From JAEDES01 sp964470055 (lineage in GTDB: Bacteria; Bacillota_I; Bacilli_A; RF39; UBA660): a DNA stretch of 19,163 nucleotides. Under the pieces are notes generated by a model. It saw only the letters and a list, made by a program, of their open reading frames with translations, did no database searches and had not been told where the DNA came from. The translations under genes and the position numbers were made by a program. The DNA is taken from contig CAYXZZ010000027.1 in NCBI GenBank assembly GCA_964470055.1, positions 1-19,163 of the forward strand, given 5' to 3'. Numbering within the stretch: position 1 is the stretch's first letter; the number at the start of each line of letters is the position of its first letter. Shown here one piece after another: positions 14,910 to 19,163 of this stretch.

Positions 14910-15947
14910 ATGACAAAAGGAGATAAGTACACAAAAAAGATATTTAGAAAAATATTAAGAGAAGGTTGTATGGATAAAGAGCCAAGACCACACTATGAAG
15001 ATATATATCAAGATGCCGTATACGATCCTGATACTAACACCATTATCACTAGCGATAATGAAGTAATTGAGTTACAAGAAAATCAAGTTGCCCATCCTCA
15101 AAAAGGACAGGTAGTGGTTTGGACACCGGCTCATACTTTAAGTATTAATACAGGCGTTGAATGTTCTTACGATCTTTCTAAAGGTGAAAGTCCACTAATC
15201 ACATTAAGACCAATTGCTACTAAATCATCAATTGCCGAAATACTATGGATTTATCAAAAAGAAAGTAATGATTTAGTAGAATTTGACGAATTGTTAGGGA
15301 AAAATACCTGGGAACAAGATCATAAAATCAACAACTGGTGGGACGAGTGGGCACTAAGAGATGAAAATGGCAACTATATCTTAAATGAAAAAGGACACCC
15401 ACACATTGGTAGTACCTATGGTGAAGTAGTTAGAAAACATAATCTTGTAAAGAAACGCTTAAAAGAAATGAAAGAAAATTCCGACGGAAGACGTCACATT
15501 ATTAGTCTTTGGCAAGATGATGATTACGATTTACCACACGGATTAAAACCATGTGCATTTATGACAATCTGGAATGTAAGACACGGAAAAGATGGCAAAG
15601 ACTATTTAGATATGACTTTGGTGCAAAGATCGAGTGACTTTGCAACAGCAGGATGCATTAACCAAGTTCAATACTCAGTATTATTAATGCTATTTGCTCG
15701 TCATTTGTCACTTACACCAGGTATTTTCACATGGAAACCAGTTAATGTCCAAATTTATGATAGACACGTTGAACAAGTAAAAGAAATGTTAGGAAGGGAC
15801 TCAGTAGATTGTACACCAGTAATTGAATTAAACGAGGATAAGACAGACTTCTACGACTTTACTCCGGAAGATATCAAAATCAAAGATTATCCAATTCAAA
15901 AAGTTAAAGTCAAAAATCCACAACTACCATTCCCGTTAGGTATATAA
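14910..15947 (+). CDS. thyA: Thymidylate synthase ThyA
   Basis: ThyA methylates dUMP to dTMP with methylene-tetrahydrofolate, making dihydrofolate. The catalytic Cys215 is in GLKPCAF; the substrate-binding pattern RRHIISLW (Arg-Arg phosphate site) and QRSSD...N252 are present, as are FYDFTPEDIKIKDY near the end. It resembles the Bacillus subtilis ThyA (phage phi-3T type) branch, sharing TPAHTLS, LKSND-like QKESND and the FYDFT ending, more than the Escherichia coli type. At 345 residues it is long (about 264-280 is usual in those two); the extra length sits in an acidic N-terminal insert (about 25-68) and in the NGNYILNEKGHPH region. Strong AGGAGG ribosome site. folA follows with one base between, so the dihydrofolate made here is recycled by the next gene. 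Confidence 0.93.
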   Translation: MTKGDKYTKKIFRKILREGCMDKEPRPHYEDIYQDAVYDPDTNTIITSDNEVIELQENQVAHPQKGQVVVWTPAHTLSINTGVECSYDLSKGESPLITLRPIATKSSIAEILWIYQKESNDLVEFDELLGKNTWEQDHKINNWWDEWALRDENGNYILNEKGHPHIGSTYGEVVRKHNLVKKRLKEMKENSDGRRHIISLWQDDDYDLPHGLKPCAFMTIWNVRHGKDGKDYLDMTLVQRSSDFATAGCINQVQYSVLLMLFARHLSLTPGIFTWKPVNVQIYDRHVEQVKEMLGRDSVDCTPVIELNEDKTDFYDFTPEDIKIKDYPIQKVKVKNPQLPFPLGI

Positions 15948-15948
15948 T

Positions 15949-16437
15949 ATGAAGAATATCACAATGATTGCCGCAATAGGGCAAAATAACGAATTAGGAA
16001 AAGACAATAAATTACTATGGAATCTCCCAGAGGATTTGCAATTCTTTAGACAACAAACTATGGGGAAACCAATTGTAATGGGTAAAAAGACATTAGATTC
16101 TCTACCTAGACTTTTGCCAGGACGTCTTCATTTAGTTTTAACTCATCAAGAAATAGAACCAAATGATCAAATCAAAGTCTTTAGAGATACTGAAAGTTTA
16201 GTAGAGTATATTGCTACTTTAAATCAAGAAGTAATGGTCATCGGTGGTGCCCAAGTATATAATCAAATGATTGATTTATCAGATAAAATGTTACTAACAG
16301 AAGTAGAGGCTACCGCAGTTGCAGATGTTTACTTCCCATCTTTTGATAAAACTGAGTGGAACTGTTCAGAATTATGTAGTCATCAAGAGGGCGATATAAA
16401 ATATAAGCACCTTGTTTATACAAGAAAAAAGATATAG
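15949..16437 (+). CDS. folA: Dihydrofolate reductase
   Basis: This enzyme reduces dihydrofolate to tetrahydrofolate with NADPH, closing the cycle with ThyA. Key features: the opening IAAIGQNNELGKDNKLLWNLPEDL with catalytic Asp29, GKPIVMGKKTLDSLP (NADPH site), PGRLHLVLT, and VMVIGGAQVY with the GG nucleotide loop. Tyr104 stands where the Escherichia coli enzyme has Tyr100 and Staphylococcus aureus Phe98. 162 residues is standard. It starts one base after the thyA stop; only a weak AGGT lies before it, so it is probably translated by coupling. The stop lies inside a bidirectional terminator. Confidence 0.94.
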   Translation: MKNITMIAAIGQNNELGKDNKLLWNLPEDLQFFRQQTMGKPIVMGKKTLDSLPRLLPGRLHLVLTHQEIEPNDQIKVFRDTESLVEYIATLNQEVMVIGGAQVYNQMIDLSDKMLLTEVEATAVADVYFPSFDKTEWNCSELCSHQEGDIKYKHLVYTRKKI

Positions 16438-16461
16438 AATCAAATCTATATCTTTTCTTTT
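16427..16461. terminator. Bidirectional terminator between convergent folA and rnhC
   Basis: AAAAGATATAGA (16427-16438), loop ATCAAA, TCTATATCTTTT (16445-16456): perfect twelve-pair stem. It ends in T-rich runs on both strands (TCTTTTCTTTTT on plus; TCTTTTTTCTTG on minus). Confidence 0.85.
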
Positions 16462-17372
16462 TAGAAAACCATTGTATGTAATATTCTATCCGTATTTTTA
16501 AAATTAAATTTAGCAATCTCCTTCAATTTATCTTTTCCATATTTTTCAACAACTTCCTCTCCAATAGTATCAACATCACGTCCTGCACCTTTAGGTAGAG
16601 GCATATGAATACTATCCGATAATTTATCAAATTCTTTCAAAAATAAATATCTACTAATAACTGAACCACATGCCACCGCTAAATTCTTATCTTCTGCTTT
16701 AGTCATAAAAGTAATATTTCTTTGTACGGCATCAATTCCATTTAGATATTCATAATATCTTGCTTCTCTTGCAAATTCATCAACAATAATATAATCAATC
16801 TGCGGCTCTTCTTCATGCATTAATTGATAAAGCACCTTATTATGCATAATTGCTTTAATCTTGTTCATATTAACATCACGTGTATATTTTTCATTATATT
16901 CCTTATTATTTAAAATAACACTTCGATACTTTATTTTTTTCGCGATTTCTGGAGCAATTTTTAAGATCTTTGCATCATCAATTTTCTTTGAATCTCCAAC
17001 CCCCAGACTTTCTAAAAATGGAATATCTTCTTTAGTGACATAGCACGCTGTAACAACAATTGGCCCAAAGTAATCTCCTGTACCAACTTCATCTGAGCCA
17101 ACCGCATTACAATTATAATATTTAGCATCCGCTTTTTTCTTTTCAGCCTGTTTTTCTTTAGTATTATCTAAAACAGTTCCCCACATCGCTGCATCCACAT
17201 CTGCACTAGTTCCCTGAAACATTGCTTTTCCTGACTCATATAATGTAATGACTGTATCTTCTTCTTGAGCCTGAAACACTACATAAGGAATAACCTTATC
17301 ACGTCGTTTATCTTTATAATATTCAATCATTTTTGCTTTAACTTCATCATTAACTTTAATCACAACATTCAT
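16461..17372 (-). CDS. rnhC: Ribonuclease HIII
   Basis: RNase HIII cuts the RNA strand of RNA-DNA hybrids, removing R-loops and primers in Gram-positive bacteria. I start it at the second ATG (base 17372, MNVVIKVNDE, 303 residues): the AAGGAG ribosome site directly abuts the first ATG (17381), leaving no spacing, but is nine bases from the second. The N-terminal TBP-like domain of the HIII class (about 1-75) is followed by the RNase H domain with catalytic Asp94-Glu95 in VGSDEVGTGDYFGP, GVGDSKK, and Asp198 in IIVDEF. The N-terminal domain and the G-S-D-E start separate HIII from RNase HII. It is divergent from cvpA, as in other Bacilli. Confidence 0.94.
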   Translation of the reverse strand: MNVVIKVNDEVKAKMIEYYKDKRRDKVIPYVVFQAQEEDTVITLYESGKAMFQGTSADVDAAMWGTVLDNTKEKQAEKKKADAKYYNCNAVGSDEVGTGDYFGPIVVTACYVTKEDIPFLESLGVGDSKKIDDAKILKIAPEIAKKIKYRSVILNNKEYNEKYTRDVNMNKIKAIMHNKVLYQLMHEEEPQIDYIIVDEFAREARYYEYLNGIDAVQRNITFMTKAEDKNLAVACGSVISRYLFLKEFDKLSDSIHMPLPKGAGRDVDTIGEEVVEKYGKDKLKEIAKFNFKNTDRILHTMVF

Positions 17373-17415
17373 CTTTTTCATCTCCTTAATTTGATCCGAC
17401 TTCTTCTTTTAAGAT

Positions 17416-17424
17416 ATTATAGCA
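17416..17424 (-). promoter_or_regulatory. Extended -10 promoter of rnhC
   Basis: On the minus strand, TGCTATAAT, the same extended -10 as at thyA, with no clear -35. Predicted start near 17409, leader about 37 bases. Confidence 0.65.
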
Positions 17425-17442
17425 TAAAATTAAAAAATAGTT

Positions 17443-17448
17443 TATAAT
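17443..17448 (+). promoter_or_regulatory. Probable -10 element of cvpA-trxA
   Basis: TATAAT in a very AT-rich stretch, with no convincing -35, nine bases upstream of AGGAGG (17457-17462). The predicted start falls next to the ribosome site, so the true start could be elsewhere. Confidence 0.35.
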
Positions 17449-17470
17449 TAAAATATAGGAGGTATAAAAT

Positions 17471-18187
17471 ATGAATATAATCGACATAATCATTATATTA
17501 CTATTAGTTATGTTTGCATTCGTTGGATGGAAACAAGGGGTTATAAAAGAAGCAATATCTTTGGTTGGATTAATCGTCATCTTCGTCATTGCTTTCACAT
17601 TTAAAGAAGAAATAGGTAATGTTTTGTGTAAGTATTTACCATTCTTTGAATTTGGTGGAAATATTGATGGTTTAGTATCATTAAACATTTTTGTCTACCA
17701 ATTAATAGGATTTTTACTTATATACTGTGTATTATACGGTGTATATCAGCTAATCTTAAAACTTTCTGGAGTAATTCAAAAAGTTGTAAATTGGACAATC
17801 ATTTTAGCCATACCATCAAAAATAGGTGGTGCTCTAATTGGTATTTTAGAAGGATACATAATAATATTTGCCTTTTTAATGGTTGCCTTAATTCCACTAC
17901 AAGAATATAAATTTATTAGAGAAAGTACACTAATTGAAAAGATAGTTTATAAAACACCAATCTTATCAAATTATACAAAAGATATTTCTGATGCAATTAA
18001 TGACATCTACGAACTAGCCGACGACTTAACAAATGAAAAATTAACTGTAAACGAAGCCAATTTAGAAATAATTGATACAATGATTGAATATAATATTGTA
18101 AGTAAAAAAACAGTAGAGCAACTTGTTGTTCTAGACAAACTTAATGATATAAAAGGACTAGACGCAGTTCTAGAAAAGCATGAATAA
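17471..18187 (+). CDS. cvpA: CvpA-family membrane protein
   Basis: CvpA (colicin V production) proteins are small multi-pass membrane proteins of poorly defined role, linked to envelope homeostasis. Here the first 150 residues hold about four hydrophobic segments (4-22, 27-44, 72-97, 105-140) with the family start DIIIILLLVMFAFVGWKQGVIKE (Gly-Trp-x-x-Gly) and a GGALIGILEG turn. The last 80 residues form a charged cytoplasmic helix, longer than in many CvpA proteins. In Bacilli cvpA follows zapA and precedes polX and mutS2; here it starts directly divergent from rnhC and abuts trxA. The ATG lies eight bases after AGGAGG. It overlaps trxA by one base (TAATG). Confidence 0.85.
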   Translation: MNIIDIIIILLLVMFAFVGWKQGVIKEAISLVGLIVIFVIAFTFKEEIGNVLCKYLPFFEFGGNIDGLVSLNIFVYQLIGFLLIYCVLYGVYQLILKLSGVIQKVVNWTIILAIPSKIGGALIGILEGYIIIFAFLMVALIPLQEYKFIRESTLIEKIVYKTPILSNYTKDISDAINDIYELADDLTNEKLTVNEANLEIIDTMIEYNIVSKKTVEQLVVLDKLNDIKGLDAVLEKHE

Positions 18188-18486
18188 TGAAATATTTAGA
18201 AAAAGAACAGGATTTTCAAGAATTACTAAATAACGAATTAGTGCTAGTAGATTTTTATGCTACTTGGTGTGGACCATGTCAAATGTTAAGTCCACTTCTT
18301 GAAGAATTAAGCAAAGAAAATCAAAAGCTTATAATTATTAAAGTAGACGTTGAAAAATTTCCTAATCTTGCTAAAGAACACGGTGTTTTATCAATTCCAA
18401 CCATTGAAATTTACAAAAAATCTAAATTAACAAACAAAGCAATTGGCTACCTTTCAAAAGAAGAATTAGAAGACTTACTTAAATAG
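18187..18486 (+). CDS. trxA: Thioredoxin
   Basis: Thioredoxin reduces protein disulfides using electrons from thioredoxin reductase. The active site WCGPC (Cys28, Cys31) follows VDFYAT, and the cis-proline loop SIPTI is present; 99 residues is typical. The ATG overlaps the cvpA stop (TAATG, 18185-18189) and has no strong ribosome site, so it depends on cvpA translation. In related Bacilli trxA follows mutS2 in the same neighbourhood. A weak terminator overlaps the end of the gene. Confidence 0.94.
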   Translation: MKYLEKEQDFQELLNNELVLVDFYATWCGPCQMLSPLLEELSKENQKLIIIKVDVEKFPNLAKEHGVLSIPTIEIYKKSKLTNKAIGYLSKEELEDLLK

Positions 18487-18501
18487 GTCTTTTTCTTTTT
18501 C
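18469..18501 (+). terminator. Weak intrinsic terminator after trxA
   Basis: GAAGACT (18469-18475) pairs with GGTCTTT (18486-18492) through seven pairs, two of them G-U, followed by TTCTTTTTC. The stem includes the end of trxA. Confidence 0.45.
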
Positions 18502-18541
18502 AAAAACAGTGTAAAAAACAGTCAAAAAAGCATCTTTTTCT

Positions 18542-18569
18542 TTGTTATGTAATGTTTTCGTAGTATACT
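18542..18569 (+). promoter_or_regulatory. Promoter of ppdK
   Basis: TTGTTA (18542-18547), 16-base spacer, TATACT (18564-18569). Start near 18576, before the strong AGGAGG at 18591-18596. The stretch just upstream (about 18503-18530) carries two AAAAACAGT copies in tandem. Confidence 0.55.
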
Positions 18570-18605
18570 TAATTTGTCGACTGACAATTAAGGAGGATTA
18601 TAAAT

Positions 18606-19163
18606 ATGAAATATGTTTACCTATTCAAAGAAGGTAATGCAGACATGCGTAATCTTTTAGGTGGAAAAGGTGCCAACTTAGCAGAAATGACTAACTTAGG
18701 GTTACCAATCCCACAAGGATTCACTGTAACAACAGAAGCATGTACAGAGTATTACAACAATGGTAAAAAAATCTCAGCAGAAATTGAAGAACAAATTTTT
18801 GCAGCATTAAAAGAACTTGAAGCAATTCAAGGAAAGAAATTTGGAGATAATAGTGATCCAGTATTAGTATCTGTAAGAAGTGGTGCTAGAGCATCAATGC
18901 CAGGTATGATGGATACAATCCTTAACTTAGGATTAAATGATGAAGCAGTTGAAGGATTCGCTGCAAAAACTGGAAATCCAAGATTTGCATACGATTCATA
19001 TCGTCGTTTCATTCAAATGTATTCTGACGTAGTTATGGAAGTACCAAAGTCATTCTTTGAAAAGATAATAGATGAACTAAAAGAAGAAAAAGGAATTCAT
19101 TATGATACAGAATTAACTGTAGATGATTTAAAAGAATTAGTTAATAGATTTAAAAAAGTATAC
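18606..19163 (+). CDS. ppdK: Pyruvate, phosphate dikinase, N-terminal part
   Basis: PPDK interconverts pyruvate, ATP and phosphate with phosphoenolpyruvate, AMP and pyrophosphate; in anaerobic Firmicutes it often runs toward ATP formation or replaces pyruvate kinase. The 186 residues visible belong to the N-terminal nucleotide-binding domain: LGGKGANLAEMTNLGLPIPQ, GFTVTTEAC, and VSVRSGARASMPGMMDTILN, all diagnostic. It starts at ATG 18606, nine bases after AGGAGG, and runs off the window; about 690 residues, including the catalytic His and PEP domain, are missing. The preference for GGA/AAA/TTA codons suggests high expression. Confidence 0.94.
   Translation, partial: MKYVYLFKEGNADMRNLLGGKGANLAEMTNLGLPIPQGFTVTTEACTEYYNNGKKISAEIEEQIFAALKELEAIQGKKFGDNSDPVLVSVRSGARASMPGMMDTILNLGLNDEAVEGFAAKTGNPRFAYDSYRRFIQMYSDVVMEVPKSFFEKIIDELKEEKGIHYDTELTVDDLKELVNRFKKVY

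Noticed and set aside
18503..18530. Tandem AAAAACAGT copies as a start of a CRISPR or repeat array
   Set aside because: Only two short copies, no spacer structure, in A-rich leader DNA.

Overview
The window looks like chromosomal DNA from a low-GC Gram-positive bacterium. The best fit is an uncultured, probably host- or gut-associated lineage of Bacilli near the Erysipelotrichales/RF39/Mollicutes border. Supporting signs are the AT-rich codon use, the Bacilli-specific ylbD-ylbE-ylbF-rsmD order, an HrcA/CIRCE heat-shock operon, RNase HIII, a ParE/ParC pair, and a prepilin-like anchored lectin of a kind I associate with uncultured gut Bacilli. TGA is used as a stop (ylbF and rsmD both end in it), so the genetic code is the standard one, not the Mycoplasma code.

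Left edge (1-1320), accessory region. A partial surface-type protein carries a GC-rich stretch (about 74-163) dense in NNC codons. It is bounded by a conserved YWW...SP motif before it and a YGVRP motif after it. This is the pattern expected of a variable region of a diversity-generating retroelement (DGR), although no reverse transcriptase or template repeat lies in the window. After a 314-base gap comes an unrecognised 161-residue gene with its own extended -10 promoter.

Middle (1323-10019). Topoisomerase IV genes parE-parC form one operon. A CDP-alcohol phosphatidyltransferase with an unusual C-terminal tail stands alone. The compact ylbD-ylbE-ylbF-rsmD string follows; ylbF appears to have a leaderless promoter inside it. 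Where coaD often follows rsmD, there is instead a 534-residue prepilin-like membrane-anchored protein with glycine-rich, discoidin-like and ricin-like domains.

Right (10025-19163), housekeeping. hrcA-grpE-dnaK-dnaJ is controlled by two CIRCE operators around one promoter, and GrpE has a surprising Cys/His cluster near its N-terminus. thyA-folA forms the dTMP/folate pair and converges on rnhC over a perfect bidirectional terminator. Divergent from rnhC is cvpA-trxA, apparently a contracted form of the Bacilli rnhC/zapA-cvpA-polX-mutS2-trxA neighbourhood. The window ends inside ppdK (pyruvate, phosphate dikinase).

I saw no tRNA, rRNA, CRISPR array, insertion sequence or integrase. The accessory content is confined to the left edge and the lectin gene. 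The strongest lead for something new is the putative hypervariable protein at the left edge; its machinery, if present, must lie upstream of base 1.
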